Assembly: GCA_011754535.1 (NCBI GenBank) | Contig: JAAQVN010000001.1 | Span: 3,844,001 to 3,908,000 of the forward strand | DNA length: 64,000 nt | Direction of reading: 5' to 3' | DNA from: Enterobacter asburiae | GTDB lineage: Bacteria > Pseudomonadota > Gammaproteobacteria > Enterobacterales > Enterobacteriaceae | Shown here: positions 29,172 through 40,612 of the stretch, in pieces | Layout of the letters: every line of letters begins with the position of its first letter | Numbering within the stretch: the stretch's first letter is position 1 | Notes under the pieces: model-generated | The model's database searches: none | Seen by the model: the letters and a program-made list of their open reading frames with translations, nothing else | Told to the model about the DNA's origin: nothing | Position numbers and translations under genes: made by a program

Positions 29172-29881
29172 TATGCCTTCTCCTGATGGGTCGAACGGGT
29201 AAGATAAAATTCCGCGAGCTGTAAATCTTCCGGGCGCGTCACTTTTATATTATCAGCGCGTCCTTCAACAAGCGTTGGGTGAAAACCGCAATACTCCAGC
29301 GCGGAGGCTTCGTCCGTGATGGTCGCACCTTCGTTAAGCGCACGCGTTAAGCAGTCGTGGAGCAGTTCGCGGGGGAAAAATTGCGGCGTCAGCGCGTGCC
29401 ATAAGTCAACGCGCTCAACGGTGTGGGCGATAGCATGCATGCCCGGCTCGGCGCGCTTCATGGTGTCGCGCACCGGCGCGGCCAGAATGCCACCCACTTT
29501 GCTGGTTTCGCTCAGCGCCAGCAGGCGTGCCAGATCGTCCTGATGGAGACACGGACGCGCCGCGTCATGCACCAGTACCCACTGCGCGTTTCCGGCAGCC
29601 TGAATGCCTGCCAGCACGGAATCGGCGCGCTCGGCACCGCCATCGACAACGGTAATCTGTGGGTGGTTTGCCAGCGGCAGCTGCGCAAAACGCGCATCGC
29701 CGGAACTGATGGCGATGACCACGTGCGTCACCCGCGGGTGAGCCAGCAGCGCCGCCACGGCGTGCTCGAGGATCGTTTTATCGCCAATTGAGAGGTACTG
29801 CTTGGGACATTCTGTCTGCATGCGCCGGCCAAAACCTGCGGCCGGCACCACGGCACATACGTCCGAAAAAGTTGCTGCCAT
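29171..29881 (-). CDS. ispD: 2-C-methyl-D-erythritol 4-phosphate cytidylyltransferase IspD
   Basis: Third step of the MEP isoprenoid pathway, transferring CMP to methylerythritol phosphate. The start at 29881 ([20 protein letters not shown]) gives 236 residues, the E. coli length. The nucleotidyltransferase motif [20 protein letters not shown] is intact. The upstream extension of the frame is rejected because it overlaps ftsB and is not conserved. It follows ftsB by 19 bases. Confidence 0.97.
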   Translation of the reverse strand: MAATFSDVCAVVPAAGFGRRMQTECPKQYLSIGDKTILEHAVAALLAHPRVTHVVIAISSGDARFAQLPLANHPQITVVDGGAERADSVLAGIQAAGNAQWVLVHDAARPCLHQDDLARLLALSETSKVGGILAAPVRDTMKRAEPGMHAIAHTVERVDLWHALTPQFFPRELLHDCLTRALNEGATITDEASALEYCGFHPTLVEGRADNIKVTRPEDLQLAEFYLTRSTHQEKA

Positions 29882-29900
29882 GTCGTAATCCTGGGCCTGA

Positions 29901-30212
29901 TTATCGATTGTTTTGTGCTGAGCCCTGATTGCGTTTAGACGCATCCGGAACCAGACGATAAAAGGTTTCGCCCGGCTTAGTCATACTGAGTTCATTGCGC
30001 GCGCGTTCCTCAATCGCCTCTTGTCCGCCATTGAGGTCATCAATTTCAGCAAAGAGTTGATCGTTACGCGCCTTAAGTTTGGCGTTTGTTGCCTGCTGAG
30101 CCGCGACGTCATCGCTCACCCGGCTGTAGTCGTGCAGTCCGTTTTTACCGAACCACAGCGAATATTGCAGCCAGATTAGCAAAGCCAGCAACAGCAGCGT
30201 TAGTTTACCCAT
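29901..30212 (-). CDS. ftsB: Cell division protein FtsB
   Basis: Bitopic inner-membrane protein of the FtsQBL divisome complex. The 103 residues equal the E. coli length. A single hydrophobic segment ([18 protein letters not shown]) at residues 4-21 is followed by a heptad-rich coiled coil with [20 protein letters not shown] in the periplasmic part. Confidence 0.97.
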   Translation of the reverse strand: MGKLTLLLLALLIWLQYSLWFGKNGLHDYSRVSDDVAAQQATNAKLKARNDQLFAEIDDLNGGQEAIEERARNELSMTKPGETFYRLVPDASKRNQGSAQNNR

Positions 30213-30291
30213 CCTGCCCCCTGAAAAAACGGCATCATCATCCCATAACTTTCCGTTCGACTCTACTGCGGGGTTTTAATTATGTCGCAAG

Positions 30292-30618
30292 TTAGCCCAT
30301 CAGCCATAAAAACAGCAGACCAAAGATGACGACAACGGTGGCAATCGTGATAACCGTACTATACAGGAGCTTGCCGTTGAAAAGGGAGTGCAGCGCAACC
30401 CCAACAACGACCGCAACGGGCATCAGCGCCAGGAAGAAGGGCCAGGTGTAGAGAAAAAAGAAAAGGGTGTTACCCCCGTAGATCAAAAACGGGATACCCA
30501 GCGCCAGTAACCACGACGCAAAGCCGACTATCGCCCCAGGGAAGGACCAGGTCGTCTCGTCATCGGTGGTTAACGGTTCCGACCCGGTGGTGATAATGTA
30601 GTTTTCACTGTTGCGCAT
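30292..30618 (-). CDS. ygbE: DUF3561 inner membrane protein YgbE
   Basis: A 108-residue membrane protein of unknown function with three hydrophobic helices. It matches E. coli YgbE (107 residues) in length, sequence and position between ftsB and cysC. No motif suggests activity. Confidence 0.93.
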   Translation of the reverse strand: MRNSENYIITTGSEPLTTDDETTWSFPGAIVGFASWLLALGIPFLIYGGNTLFFFLYTWPFFLALMPVAVVVGVALHSLFNGKLLYSTVITIATVVVIFGLLFLWLMG

Positions 30619-30676
30619 AGCTAATCCTGTGACCGTGACTCATCGTTCGGGAAGACAGCTCCCGAACGATACCGCC

Positions 30677-31282
30677 TCAGGATCTGATAATATCGTCCCG
30701 TCTGAGCAGGTCTAATAATTGGCTTACTAAATTTGTTACCAATTGTTGACCCTTCAGATGAATCTCAGGCGATTCAGGCGCTTCGTAAACCGAGTCAATT
30801 CCGGTGAAGTTTCGCAGCTCGCCGGCACGCGCTTTTTTATACAGCCCTTTCGGATCGCGCGCTTCACAGATCTCCAGCGGCGTATCGACAAACACTTCAA
30901 TAAAGCGATCCTGGCCCACGCGCTCGCGCACCATCTGGCGTTCGGCGCGGTGCGGTGAGATAAACGCCGTCAGCACCACCAGCCCGGCGTCCGCCATCAG
31001 GCTGGCAACCTCCCCCACCCGGCGAATGTTCTCTTTACGGTCGTCGTCGCTGAACCCCAAATCGCTGCACAGGCCGTGACGCACGTTGTCGCCATCCAGC
31101 AGGTAGGTACTCACTCCCTGCTGATGCAGCGCCTCTTCCAGCGCGCCCGCTACCGTGGATTTACCGGAGCCGGACAACCCGGTAAACCACAGCACAACCC
31201 CACGGTGGCCGTGGAGCTGTTCGCGCTGGGCGACGGTGACCGGATGAGGATGCCAGACGACGTTCTCATCATGGGCGGCCAT
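30677..31282 (-). CDS. cysC: Adenylyl-sulfate kinase CysC
   Basis: Phosphorylates adenylyl sulfate to PAPS, the substrate of CysH. The 201 residues equal the E. coli length. Walker A is GLSGSGKST near residues 35-43, and [10 protein letters not shown] contains the phosphorylated serine region. It is the last gene of cysGDNC. Its start codon shares one base with the cysN stop. Confidence 0.98.
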   Translation of the reverse strand: MAAHDENVVWHPHPVTVAQREQLHGHRGVVLWFTGLSGSGKSTVAGALEEALHQQGVSTYLLDGDNVRHGLCSDLGFSDDDRKENIRRVGEVASLMADAGLVVLTAFISPHRAERQMVRERVGQDRFIEVFVDTPLEICEARDPKGLYKKARAGELRNFTGIDSVYEAPESPEIHLKGQQLVTNLVSQLLDLLRRDDIIRS

Positions 31283-32706
31283 TACTTACCTCCCAGCAGA
31301 TCACGGGCGCCCCAGTGCGGGAAGTGCTTACGTACCAGCGCGTTAAGTTCCAGTTCGAAGGCGCTGAATTCCGAGGCCGCGGTCGCCTGCTCGTTTGGCT
31401 CACGCACCATCCCCGCGCCGACGGTAACGTTCGTCAGACGGTCGATAAAGATCAGCCCGCCGGTTACCGGGTTCTGCTGATACGGATCCAGCACCAGCGG
31501 CTCGTCGAAGGTGAGATCCACCAGGCCAATACCGTTCAGCGGCAGCTCGCTCACGTCACGGTGGGTCAGGTTGTTGATGTCCACCTGGAACTGAATGCCG
31601 TCCACGCGGGCGCGGGTTTTCTTGCCCGCAATTTTGATGTCGTAGCTCTGGCCTGCTGTCAGCGGCTGTTCGGCCATCCACACCACGTCCACGGACGCGC
31701 CCTGCACCGCCGCCAACGTCTCCTGCGCGTCGACCAGCAGGTCGCCGCGGCTGATGTCAATTTCGTCTTTCAGCACCAGCGTGACCGCTTCCCCTGCCCC
31801 GGCTTCCTGCAGGTCACCGTCGAACGTCACGATGCGAGCGATTGCCGACTCCACGCCGGATGGCAGCACCTTGACGCGCTGCCCCACCTTCACGGCGCCG
31901 GAGGCGATAGTGCCGGAGAAGCCGCGGAAATCGAGGTTAGGACGGTTAACGTACTGCACCGGGAAGCGCATCGGCTGGGTGTCGACCACGCGCTGGATCT
32001 CAACGGTCTCCAGCACTTCCAGCAGCGTCGGGCCGCTGTACCACGGCATGTTCGCGCTCTGTGAGGCGACGTTATCGCCTTCCAGCGCCGAAAGCGGCAC
32101 AAAGCGAATATCCAGGTTGCCCGGCAGCTGTTCGGCAAAGGTCAGGTAGCTCTGGCGGATCTCTTCGAATTTCTCTTCGCTGAAGTTCACCAGATCCATC
32201 TTGTTGACCGCCACCACCAGGTGTTTGATCCCCAGCAGCGTCGAGATAAAGCTGTGGCGGCGGGTCTGATCCAGCACGCCTTTACGCGCGTCCATCAGCA
32301 GGATCGCCAGATCGCAGGTAGAGGCGCCGGTCGCCATGTTACGGGTGTACTGCTCGTGCCCTGGCGTGTCGGCAATAATAAATTTGCGCTTTTCGGTCGA
32401 GAAGTAGCGGTAGGCCACGTCAATGGTGATGCCCTGCTCGCGCTCCGCCTGCAGGCCGTCCACCAGCAGCGCCAGGTCGAGTTTTTCGCCCTGAGTACCG
32501 TGACGCTTGCTGTCGTTATGGAGGGAAGAGAGCTGATCTTCATAAATCTGGCGCGTATCGTGCAGCAGGCGGCCAATCAGGGTACTTTTCCCGTCATCCA
32601 CGCTGCCGCAGGTCAGAAAACGCAGCAGGCTTTTGTGCTGTTGCGCGTGCAGATACGCTTCCACGCCGCCTTCGTTGGCAATTTGTTGAGCAATAGTGGT
32701 GTTCAT
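31282..32706 (-). CDS. cysN: Sulfate adenylyltransferase GTPase subunit CysN
   Basis: GTPase that drives ATP sulfurylase together with CysD. The 474 residues (E. coli 475) have the EF-Tu-like G motifs [18 protein letters not shown] and NKMD, followed by beta-barrel domains. The gene lies nine bases after cysD and one-base coupled to cysC. Confidence 0.98.
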   Translation of the reverse strand: MNTTIAQQIANEGGVEAYLHAQQHKSLLRFLTCGSVDDGKSTLIGRLLHDTRQIYEDQLSSLHNDSKRHGTQGEKLDLALLVDGLQAEREQGITIDVAYRYFSTEKRKFIIADTPGHEQYTRNMATGASTCDLAILLMDARKGVLDQTRRHSFISTLLGIKHLVVAVNKMDLVNFSEEKFEEIRQSYLTFAEQLPGNLDIRFVPLSALEGDNVASQSANMPWYSGPTLLEVLETVEIQRVVDTQPMRFPVQYVNRPNLDFRGFSGTIASGAVKVGQRVKVLPSGVESAIARIVTFDGDLQEAGAGEAVTLVLKDEIDISRGDLLVDAQETLAAVQGASVDVVWMAEQPLTAGQSYDIKIAGKKTRARVDGIQFQVDINNLTHRDVSELPLNGIGLVDLTFDEPLVLDPYQQNPVTGGLIFIDRLTNVTVGAGMVREPNEQATAASEFSAFELELNALVRKHFPHWGARDLLGGK

Positions 32707-32715
32707 GGCGGCTCC

Positions 32716-33624
32716 TTAGAAATAACCCTGACGTTTCTTCAGCTCCATGGAGCCGGCCTGGTCGCGGTCAATCACGCGCCCCTGTCGCTCGCTGGTGGTG
32801 GACACCAGCATCTCTTCGATGATCTCCGGCAGCGTCTGCGCGTTGGATTCCACCGCGCCGGTCAGCGGCCAGCAGCCGAGGGTACGGAAACGCACCATCT
32901 GTTTTTTGATCACTTCACCCGGCTGCAGGTCGATGCGATCGTCGTCGATCATCATCAGCATGCCGTCGCGCTCCAGCACCGGGCGCTCGGCGGCCAGATA
33001 AAGTGGCACGATCTCAATATTTTCCAGATAGATGTACTGCCAGATATCCAGCTCGGTCCAGTTGGAGAGCGGGAAGACGCGAATGCTTTCGCCCTTGTTG
33101 ATCTGGCCGTTGTAGTTGTGCCACAGCTCCGGGCGCTGGTTTTTCGGGTCCCAGCGGTGGAAGCGATCGCGGAAGGAGTAGATACGCTCTTTGGCGCGGG
33201 ATTTCTCTTCATCACGGCGCGCGCCGCCGAAAGCCGCGTCGAAACCGTATTTGTTCAACGCCTGCTTCAGCCCTTCGGTTTTCATGATATCGGTATGCTT
33301 GGCGCTACCGTGCACGAACGGGTTAATGCCCATCGCCACCCCTTCCGGGTTTTTATGCACCAGAAGCTCGCAGCCGTAGGCTTTCGCGGTACGGTCGCGG
33401 AACTCGTACATTTCGCGGAATTTCCAGCCGGTATCCACGTGCAGCAGCGGGAACGGCAGCGTACCTGGATAAAACGCTTTACGCGCCAGATGCAGCATGA
33501 CGCTGGAATCTTTACCGATGGAGTACATCATCACCGGGTTAGAAAACTCGGCGGCCACTTCGCGGATAATATGGATACTCTCCGCTTCAAGCTGCCGCAG
33601 GTGTGTAAGACGTTTTTGGTCCAT
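32716..33624 (-). CDS. cysD: Sulfate adenylyltransferase catalytic subunit CysD
   Basis: Forms adenylyl sulfate from ATP and sulfate. The 302 residues equal the E. coli length. The PP-loop [17 protein letters not shown] lies near residue 36. Unlike E. coli, where cysD heads the operon, cysG precedes it here by only nine bases. Confidence 0.98.
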   Translation of the reverse strand: MDQKRLTHLRQLEAESIHIIREVAAEFSNPVMMYSIGKDSSVMLHLARKAFYPGTLPFPLLHVDTGWKFREMYEFRDRTAKAYGCELLVHKNPEGVAMGINPFVHGSAKHTDIMKTEGLKQALNKYGFDAAFGGARRDEEKSRAKERIYSFRDRFHRWDPKNQRPELWHNYNGQINKGESIRVFPLSNWTELDIWQYIYLENIEIVPLYLAAERPVLERDGMLMMIDDDRIDLQPGEVIKKQMVRFRTLGCWPLTGAVESNAQTLPEIIEEMLVSTTSERQGRVIDRDQAGSMELKKRQGYF

Positions 33625-33633
33625 AACCGTTCC

Positions 33634-34992
33634 TTAAGCCAAATTTACGACAGAAGAACCAAAGCCTTCTGCATCGGTTGTGTTCTGAAACCAGGCGAGC
33701 GTGCTGTGCAGCTGCACCACTTCCCCCACCACAATCAGGGCGGGCATCGGGGCGTCTTTCGCCAGGGTTGCAAGATGTTCCAGCGTGCCCGTCGCAACGT
33801 GCTGATCGACGCGCGTGCCGCGAGAAATGACGGCAACGGGCGTCGTCGCCTCGCGACCGTGCTGAATAAGCTGTTCACTGATGTCTGCCGCCTTCATCGT
33901 GCCCATGTAGATCGCCAGCGTCTGGCGGCTCTGGGCGAGATGCGACCAGTCGAACGGCGTGCTGTCGGCCTTGTAGTGGCCGGTTACAAAGGTCACGCTC
34001 TGGGCGTAATCGCGATGGGTCAGCGGAATACCGGCGTAGGCCGTCACCGCAGAGGCCGCCGTGATGCCGGGCACCACCTGGAACGGTACGCCCGCCTCGG
34101 CTGCCGCCTGCAGCTCTTCACCGCCGCGACCGAAAATAAACGGATCGCCCCCTTTCAGGCGCACCACGGTTTTACCCGCTTTGGCGGCATCAACCAGCAT
34201 CTGGTTGGTGTCGTGCTGTGGCACCGAGTGCTCGCCAGCCCGTTTGCCGACGCAGATTTGCTCCGCGTCGCGACGGATCAACTCGCGCACGCCGTCGGTG
34301 ACCAGATGGTCGTAGAACACCACGTCCGCGTCCTGCAAAACCTGCAGGCCACGCAGCGTCAGCAGCCCGGCATCGCCCGGCCCTGCCCCCACAAGAATGA
34401 TCTCCCCGCTCGTGTTGCCGGGGTTATCCAGTTCGTCTTCGAGGATTTTCTGCGCCGCCGTTTCATTACCGGCATGCATCAGGCTGGCAAAGCGGCCGCG
34501 AAACACGCGCTCCCAGAAGCGACGGCGTTCCGTCACGCTGGTCAGGCGGTTTTTCAGGTGGTCACGCCAGAAGCTGGCTTTTTCCGCCATGCGCCCGAGG
34601 CTGGTCGGCAGCAGCGCTTCGATTTTTTCCCGCAGCACGCGCGCCAGCACCGGCGCGGTGCCGCCGGAGGAGATCGCCACCAGCAGCGGCGAACGGTCAA
34701 CGATCGACGGGAAGATAAACGAGCATAAAGGCTGGTCGTCCACCACGTTCACCAGACGGTGACGGACCTGGGCGGCTTCAGAGACACGCCGGTTCAGTTC
34801 CCGATTTTCAGTTGCCGCAATCACCAGCACCACGCTGTCGAGTTGTGACTCGTCGAAATCCGCCTCTTCAACGACACGCACCTGTGCCCCTGCACGCTGC
34901 AGAAACGCGATTTTGCGATCGGCAATTTCACCCGTGCCGACAACCAGTACCGGTCGGTCTTTTAAGGCGGCAAAAAGGGGCAGATAGTCCAC
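33634..34992 (-). CDS. cysG: Siroheme synthase CysG, operon-linked copy
   Basis: Makes siroheme from uroporphyrinogen III, the cofactor of sulfite reductase CysI. The N-terminal half is a precorrin-2 dehydrogenase/ferrochelatase with [14 protein letters not shown] and [16 protein letters not shown]. The C-terminal half is a methyltransferase with [15 protein letters not shown] and [18 protein letters not shown] 34992 is chosen because the family begins DYLPLF/DHLPIF and GTGAG lies nine bases upstream. Two TTG codons just before it are alternatives. The 452 residues compare with 457 for E. coli CysG, which lies elsewhere beside nirBD. Sequence differs enough to mark this as the second enterobacterial copy. 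Confidence 0.93.
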   Translation of the reverse strand: MDYLPLFAALKDRPVLVVGTGEIADRKIAFLQRAGAQVRVVEEADFDESQLDSVVLVIAATENRELNRRVSEAAQVRHRLVNVVDDQPLCSFIFPSIVDRSPLLVAISSGGTAPVLARVLREKIEALLPTSLGRMAEKASFWRDHLKNRLTSVTERRRFWERVFRGRFASLMHAGNETAAQKILEDELDNPGNTSGEIILVGAGPGDAGLLTLRGLQVLQDADVVFYDHLVTDGVRELIRRDAEQICVGKRAGEHSVPQHDTNQMLVDAAKAGKTVVRLKGGDPFIFGRGGEELQAAAEAGVPFQVVPGITAASAVTAYAGIPLTHRDYAQSVTFVTGHYKADSTPFDWSHLAQSRQTLAIYMGTMKAADISEQLIQHGREATTPVAVISRGTRVDQHVATGTLEHLATLAKDAPMPALIVVGEVVQLHSTLAWFQNTTDAEGFGSSVVNLA

Positions 34993-35229
34993 AGGCAACA
35001 ACTCACTAACAACGAGGAATAGAGGGACTATAGGGGGCGGCTTAGATCGAATGAAATTACGAATTGGAATGAGTAGTTACTCAATGGAATAACGACGTGA
35101 AAAAGCAAATACCAAAAAGTGCTTAACTCGCGACATTTCGGGCATTTAAGAGCAATTCAAATTGTGTATGGACGATCACAGTTTCATACTATGCACGTTA
35201 TTATTTTGCTCTGTTTTTAAGGACTCACT

Positions 35230-36273
35230 ATGTTTTCCGCAACGCGCCACCGTATTGCTGCCCTGGCGCTCGGCGTTTGCTTTATCCTTCCGGCTCAGGC
35301 AAAAAATCAACCTTATGGTGAAATCGCCACTATGCAGGCGCGGCATATTGCGACGGTTTTCCCTGGCCGCATGACCGGTTCACCCGCGGAGATGCTCTCC
35401 GCCGACTATATTCGCCAGCAGTTTGCACAGATGGGCTACCAGAGTGATATTCGCTCGTTTCACAGCCGCTACATCTATACCTCACGCAATAAAACGCAGA
35501 ACTGGCATAACGTGACCGGCAGTACGGTGATTGCAGCGCACGAAGGAAAGGCGGCTGAGCAGATCATTATCATGGCTCACCTGGATACCTACGCGCCAAT
35601 GAGCGACGCCGATATTGATAATAACCTTGGGGGACTGACGCTGCAGGGTATGGACGACAACGCAGCGGGTCTCGGCGTGATGCTTGAACTGGCTGAACGC
35701 CTTAAGAATATTCCGACGAAATACGGTATTCGCTTTGTGGCGACCAGCGGCGAAGAAGAAGGGAAACTCGGCGCTGAGAATCTCCTTAAACGGATGAGCG
35801 CCGAGGAGAAGAAAAATACGCTGCTGGTGATTAACCTCGATAACCTGATCGTGGGCGATAAGCTCTATTTTAATAGCGGACAGAGCACGCCGAGCAGCGT
35901 GCGTAAACTCACCCGCGACCGCGCGCTGGCGCTTGCCCGTACGCATGGCGTCTATGCCGCGACAAACCCAGGCGGTAACCCGGATTATCCAAAAGGCACT
36001 GGCTGTTGTAATGACGGAGAAGTGTTTGATAAGGCAGGCATTCCGGTGCTGTACGTCGAGGCGACGAACTGGGCGCTGGGCAAAAAAGATGGCTATCAGC
36101 AGCGCGCTAAATCGAAAGCGTTCCCGGACGGGACCAGCTGGCATAATGTGCAGCTGGATAACCAGCAGCACATAGACAGTGCCCTGCCGCAGCGGATTGA
36201 ACACCGCAGCCGCGACGTGGTGAAGGTGATGCTGCCGCTGGTGAAGGAGCTGGCGAAAGCGGGGAAAGCCTGA
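35230..36273 (+). CDS. iap: Alkaline phosphatase isozyme conversion aminopeptidase Iap
   Basis: Secreted M28-family aminopeptidase that trims N-terminal arginine from alkaline phosphatase in E. coli. The 347 residues begin with a signal peptide ending LPAQA. Zinc ligands are visible in MAHLDTY, MDDNAAGLG and TSGEEEGKLG. It is divergent from cysG across a 237-base interval that shows no other gene. In E. coli a CRISPR-Cas locus follows iap; here cysH comes after only 71 bases. Confidence 0.96.
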   Translation: MFSATRHRIAALALGVCFILPAQAKNQPYGEIATMQARHIATVFPGRMTGSPAEMLSADYIRQQFAQMGYQSDIRSFHSRYIYTSRNKTQNWHNVTGSTVIAAHEGKAAEQIIIMAHLDTYAPMSDADIDNNLGGLTLQGMDDNAAGLGVMLELAERLKNIPTKYGIRFVATSGEEEGKLGAENLLKRMSAEEKKNTLLVINLDNLIVGDKLYFNSGQSTPSSVRKLTRDRALALARTHGVYAATNPGGNPDYPKGTGCCNDGEVFDKAGIPVLYVEATNWALGKKDGYQQRAKSKAFPDGTSWHNVQLDNQQHIDSALPQRIEHRSRDVVKVMLPLVKELAKAGKA

Positions 36274-36299
36274 GGTTTTTAAGTATAGCGCGGCCTGAT

Positions 36300-36334
36300 G
36301 CCCTCACCCCACCCCTCTCCCACCGGGAGAGGGA
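36300..36334. repeat. Palindromic CCCTCTCCC repeat between iap and cysH
   Basis: CCCTCACCCC is followed by a perfect stem CCCTCTCCC/GGGAGAGGG around ACC (36313-36333). The same sequence family occurs at 57336-57404. It lies between the convergent iap and cysH stops and could end both transcripts, though no T-run follows. Confidence 0.75.
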
Positions 36335-36344
36335 GGATAAAGGA

Positions 36345-37079
36345 TTACCCTTCGTGTAGCCCGCACTCGCGCTTCAGCCCAAAGAATCGCGTCTCTTCTT
36401 CCGCCATTCCCGGTTCCCATTTGCGCGTGGTGTGGGTGTCGCCCACCGACAGGTAGCCCTGGTCCCACAGCGGATGGTATTTCAGCCCGTGTTTTTGCAG
36501 ATACTGATAGACCGTCCGGTTATCCCAGTCGATAATCGGCAGCACTTTAAACACGCCGCGCTGAACCGCCAGCACCGGTAGCGTGGCGCGGCTTCCCGAC
36601 TGCTCGCGGCGCAGGCCGGCAAACCAGGTCTGCGCGTTTAGCTCTTTCAGCGCCCGGTTCATCGGCTCAACTTTGTTGATCTCATTGTATTTTTCAATGC
36701 CCTCAACGCCCTGCTCCCACAGCTTGCCGTAGCGCGCCTCCTGCCAGGCCGCGCTTTCCGTTGCGCGGTAGACTTTGAGGTTCAGCCTGAGCTTGTCCGT
36801 CAGCTCGTCAATAAACTGATAGGTTTCCGGGAACAGGTAGCCGGTATCGGTGAGGATCACCGGAATGTCCGGACGGATCTGATTCACCAGATGCAGGCTG
36901 ACTGCCGCCTGAATACCAAAGCTCGACGAGAGTACATAGTCTCCCGGCAGGTTTTCCAGCGCCCACGCCACGCGCCCTTCGGCATCCAGCGTTTCAAGGT
37001 GGGCGTTAGTTTCTGAAAGCTGAAGAATGCGTTCGACTTTTGGCAGTTCATTCAGGGCATTTAGATCGAGTACGGACAT
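36345..37079 (-). CDS. cysH: Phosphoadenosine phosphosulfate reductase CysH
   Basis: Thioredoxin-dependent reductase that converts PAPS to sulfite. The 244 residues equal the E. coli length. [15 protein letters not shown] is the PP-loop region, and the C-terminal ECGLHEG supplies catalytic Cys239. It is the last gene of cysJIH, 15 bases after cysI. Confidence 0.98.
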   Translation of the reverse strand: MSVLDLNALNELPKVERILQLSETNAHLETLDAEGRVAWALENLPGDYVLSSSFGIQAAVSLHLVNQIRPDIPVILTDTGYLFPETYQFIDELTDKLRLNLKVYRATESAAWQEARYGKLWEQGVEGIEKYNEINKVEPMNRALKELNAQTWFAGLRREQSGSRATLPVLAVQRGVFKVLPIIDWDNRTVYQYLQKHGLKYHPLWDQGYLSVGDTHTTRKWEPGMAEEETRFFGLKRECGLHEG

Positions 37080-37094
37080 AATTACCTCTCGTGG

Positions 37095-38807
37095 TTACTC
37101 CCAGAAATCCCTTGCGGGATCGAGCACCGGGCGAATGATGCCCGCACGCACCGTAAAGTCGCCGAAGCCTTCACCCGCTTCGCGCTCTTTCGCCCAGCGC
37201 CCGACAAGCTCGTCGATGGAATCAAGAATTTCCGTCTCGGTGATGTTCTCGCGGAACATGCGCGGAATGCGCGTGCCGATACGGTTACCGCCCAGGTGCA
37301 GGTTATAGCGACCCGGCGCTTTGCCTACCAGCCCCAGTTCGGCCAGCATCGCTCGACCGCAGCCGTTCGGGCAGCCCGTCACGCGCATAACAATATGCTC
37401 GTCCGGAATACCGTGTTTTTCCAGAATCGCTTCCACTTTATCGGTGAATGACGGCAGGAAACGTTCCGCTTCGGCCATCGCCAGCGGGCAGGTCGGGAAC
37501 GACACGCAGGCCATCGAGTTTTCACGCTGCGGTTTGACCGCATCCATCAACCCGTGATCGCGCGCCAGCTTCTCGATCTTCGCCTTCTGGCTCTCCGGCA
37601 CGCCGGCAACGATCAGGTTCTGGTTAGCGGTAATGCGGAACTCGCCTTTGTGGATCTTCGCAATTTCCAGCAGACCGGTTTTCAGCGGACGGCCCGGATA
37701 ATCCAGAATACGACCGTTTTCAATAAACAGCGTCAGGTGCCATTTATTGTCGATCCCTTTCACCCAGCCGATGCGATCGCCGCGACCGGTGAATTCGTAA
37801 GGGCGGATCGGCTCAAATTTTATCCCCGCGCGACGCTCCACTTCCTCTTTGAACGTCTCCACGCCCACGCGCTCCAGGGTGTATTTGGTTTTCGCGTTTT
37901 TACGATCGGTACGGTTGCCCCAGTCGCGCTGGGTGGTCACCACCGCTTCTGCCACGGCCAGCGTGTGCTCCAGCGGCAGGAAACCGAACTCGCTTGCGGT
38001 GCGGGCGTAGGTTTTCTTGTTACCGTGCTCAATAGACAGGCCGCCGCCCACCAGCAGGTTAAAGCCAATCAGCTTGCCGTTTTCGGCAATCGCCACGAAG
38101 TTCATGTCGTTGGCGTGCAGATCGATATCGTTCTGCGGCGGGATCACCACGGTAGTTTTAAACTTACGCGGCAGGTAGGTCTGACCGAGGATCGGTTCTT
38201 CGTCGGTGGTGGCGACTTTCTCCTGATCGAGCCAGATCTCCGCGTAGGCGCGGGTGCGCGGCAGGAGGTGCTCGGAGATCTTCTTCGCCCACTCATACGC
38301 TTCGGCGTGCAGCTCGGACTCGTACGGGTTCGAGGTGCAGAGCACGTTACGGTTCATGTCGTTGGCGGTCGCCAGCGCGTCCAGCCCGACGGAGTGGAGC
38401 ATCTGGTGAACCGGCTTGACGTTCTTCTTCAGAATGCCGTGGAACTGGAAGGTCTGACGGTTGGTCAGGCGGATGCTGCCATAAATTGTATTTTCACCGG
38501 CAAACTTGTCGATCGCCTGCCACTGTTTGGTGGTGATCACCCCGCCCGGCAGGCGGCAGCGTAGCAGCATGGCGTGGCGAGGCTCCAGCTTCTGTTCAGC
38601 GCGCTCGGCGCGGATATCGCGGTCGTCCTGCTGATACATGCCGTGGAAGCGGATCAACAGGAAGTTGTCGCCTTTGAAGCCGCCGGTGAGACCGTCATTC
38701 AGATCTTCAGCAATGGTGCCGCGCAGATAGTTGCTTTCCAGCTTCATGCGCTCGGCGTCTGTCAGTTTACCTTCGACCACCAGTGGCCCTGGATGTTTTT
38801 CGCTCAT
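37095..38807 (-). CDS. cysI: Sulfite reductase hemoprotein subunit CysI
   Basis: Siroheme and [4Fe-4S] subunit that reduces sulfite to sulfide. The 570 residues equal the E. coli length. The metal-cluster cysteines are in [11 protein letters not shown] and [10 protein letters not shown]. It overlaps cysJ by one base. Siroheme is supplied by CysG encoded at 33634-34992. Confidence 0.98.
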   Translation of the reverse strand: MSEKHPGPLVVEGKLTDAERMKLESNYLRGTIAEDLNDGLTGGFKGDNFLLIRFHGMYQQDDRDIRAERAEQKLEPRHAMLLRCRLPGGVITTKQWQAIDKFAGENTIYGSIRLTNRQTFQFHGILKKNVKPVHQMLHSVGLDALATANDMNRNVLCTSNPYESELHAEAYEWAKKISEHLLPRTRAYAEIWLDQEKVATTDEEPILGQTYLPRKFKTTVVIPPQNDIDLHANDMNFVAIAENGKLIGFNLLVGGGLSIEHGNKKTYARTASEFGFLPLEHTLAVAEAVVTTQRDWGNRTDRKNAKTKYTLERVGVETFKEEVERRAGIKFEPIRPYEFTGRGDRIGWVKGIDNKWHLTLFIENGRILDYPGRPLKTGLLEIAKIHKGEFRITANQNLIVAGVPESQKAKIEKLARDHGLMDAVKPQRENSMACVSFPTCPLAMAEAERFLPSFTDKVEAILEKHGIPDEHIVMRVTGCPNGCGRAMLAELGLVGKAPGRYNLHLGGNRIGTRIPRMFRENITETEILDSIDELVGRWAKEREAGEGFGDFTVRAGIIRPVLDPARDFWE

Positions 38808-40612
38808 TAGTAGACATCTCGCTGATAACGGCGCTCAACGCGCAGCTCACTTAAAAATTCATCCGCCGCTTCGGCATCCATACCGCCGAACTCGGCAATC
38901 ACTTCCAGCAGTGCCTGCTCAACGTCTTTCGCCATGCGATTGGCGTCGCCGCAGACATAAATGTGGGCACCGTCATTGATCCAGCGCCACAGCTCTGCGC
39001 CCTGTTCGCGCAGTTTGTCTTGTACGTATATTTTTTCTTTCTGGTCGCGGGACCAGGCCAGGTCAATGCGGGTCAGTACGCCTTCTTTGACGTAGCGCTG
39101 CCACTCAACCTGGTAGAGGAAATCTTCGGTAAAGTGCGGGTTGCCGAAGAACAGCCAGTTTTTGCCCGGCGCTTCGTCTGCAGCACGCTGCTGCATGAAG
39201 GCGCGGAACGGCGCAATGCCGGTGCCCGGTCCAATCATGATGACCGGGGTCTCAGGGTTCGCCGGCAGGCGGAAGTTGTCGTTGTGCTCGATAAAGACGC
39301 GCACTTCGCCCTCTTCTTCCACGCGATCGGCCAGGAAGCTTGACGCGCCACCCGCGCGAGCGCGGCCTTCGATGTCGTAGCGCACCACGCCGACGGTAAC
39401 GTGAACTTCGCTTTCCACTTCCGCCTGGGAAGAGGCAATGGAGTACAGGCGTGGGGTCAGCGGACGCAGCAGACCGATCAGCGCGTCGGCATCCAGCTGT
39501 GCCGGAGAAAAACGCACCATATCGACAATCGGCGTTGTCGCGGCGTAATGCTGCAGCTTCGCCTTATCGCCCACCAGCGGCAGCAAGGATTCGCTGCGCG
39601 TTAAGGTGGCGTAATTTTCAACGATATTCGGGGTGTTTACCGTCAGCTCGAAATGCCACTGCAGCGCCTCGGAGAGCGGCAGCGTTTTGCCCTCCACGGT
39701 GACAGGCTCATCACCCTTCAGCCACAGCAGCTCGACCAGCTCTTTCACCAGCGCCGGATCGTTCTGATACCAGACGCCCAGCGCATCGCCAGGCTGATAG
39801 CGCAGGCCGGAGTCGCCAAGATCGATTTCAATATGGCGCACGTCTTTTTCCGAGTCGCGACCGGTAATTTTCTGGTTCACCGACAGGCTCGCCGTCAGCG
39901 GCGCCTCTTTGGTGTAGGGGCTGGTGTGGATCTCATTGACGGTGCCCGCAGCGGTTACGGCAGCCTGCGCCGGGGTCTCTTTCGGGACGCGGGCTTTCAG
40001 CACCTCAACGATGCGCGCGCGCCATTCGGCGGCGGCCGTCTGGTACTCGACATCCGCATCCACGCGATCCAGCAGGCGCTCCGCGCCCAGCTCCGCCAGC
40101 TTGCTGTCGAAGTCTTTACCGGACTGGCAGAAGAATTCATAGGAGGTATCACCCAGGCCAAATACGGCAAACGCAGTGCCATCCAGCTTCGGCGCTTTTT
40201 TCGAGAACAGGAACTTATGCAGCGCCACCGCTTCTTCAGCAGGTTCACCTTCACCCTGCGTAGAAGCCACCACCACCAGCAGTTTTTCTGACGCGATTTG
40301 CTTGAATTTATAATCCCCGGCGTTGACCAGGTTCACGTTCAGTTTGGCGGCCAGCAGGTCGTCACGCAGCGCTTCGGCCACGCGGCGTGCGTTGCCCGTT
40401 TGCGAGGCGCTGATCAGCGTAATGGCCGGAATTTCCACGGCCGTTGCCGGTGCGCCCGCCACAGCGCCAGGCTGCTGGTTGAGCATTCCCCAGAAATAAC
40501 CGGAGACCCAGGCAAGCTGAGTGGGAGAAAAATCAGAGGTGGCAGCCTGAAGGCGCGCCAGTTGCTCCGGGTTCAGGGGAAGCAAATTTGAAGGTGGGGC
40601 CTGTGTTGTCAT
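38807..40612 (-). CDS. cysJ: Sulfite reductase flavoprotein subunit CysJ
   Basis: NADPH-dependent flavoprotein that delivers electrons to CysI. The 601 residues (E. coli 599) have an N-terminal FMN flavodoxin domain ([16 protein letters not shown] near residue 68). A linker and FAD domain (RLYSIASSQ) follow, and then the NADPH domain ([18 protein letters not shown]), with terminal RYQRDVY. First gene of cysJIH. Confidence 0.98.
   Translation of the reverse strand: MTTQAPPSNLLPLNPEQLARLQAATSDFSPTQLAWVSGYFWGMLNQQPGAVAGAPATAVEIPAITLISASQTGNARRVAEALRDDLLAAKLNVNLVNAGDYKFKQIASEKLLVVVASTQGEGEPAEEAVALHKFLFSKKAPKLDGTAFAVFGLGDTSYEFFCQSGKDFDSKLAELGAERLLDRVDADVEYQTAAAEWRARIVEVLKARVPKETPAQAAVTAAGTVNEIHTSPYTKEAPLTASLSVNQKITGRDSEKDVRHIEIDLGDSGLRYQPGDALGVWYQNDPALVKELVELLWLKGDEPVTVEGKTLPLSEALQWHFELTVNTPNIVENYATLTRSESLLPLVGDKAKLQHYAATTPIVDMVRFSPAQLDADALIGLLRPLTPRLYSIASSQAEVESEVHVTVGVVRYDIEGRARAGGASSFLADRVEEEGEVRVFIEHNDNFRLPANPETPVIMIGPGTGIAPFRAFMQQRAADEAPGKNWLFFGNPHFTEDFLYQVEWQRYVKEGVLTRIDLAWSRDQKEKIYVQDKLREQGAELWRWINDGAHIYVCGDANRMAKDVEQALLEVIAEFGGMDAEAADEFLSELRVERRYQRDVY

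Noticed and set aside
32221..34728. Long open frame on the plus strand opposite cysN, cysD and cysG
   Set aside because: It lies entirely antisense to well-conserved genes and has a histidine- and glutamine-rich composition typical of reverse frames of GC-rich genes. No family is recognisable.
36274..36344. CRISPR repeats at the usual iap-flanking site
   Set aside because: Only a single inverted repeat is present. There are no regularly spaced direct repeats.
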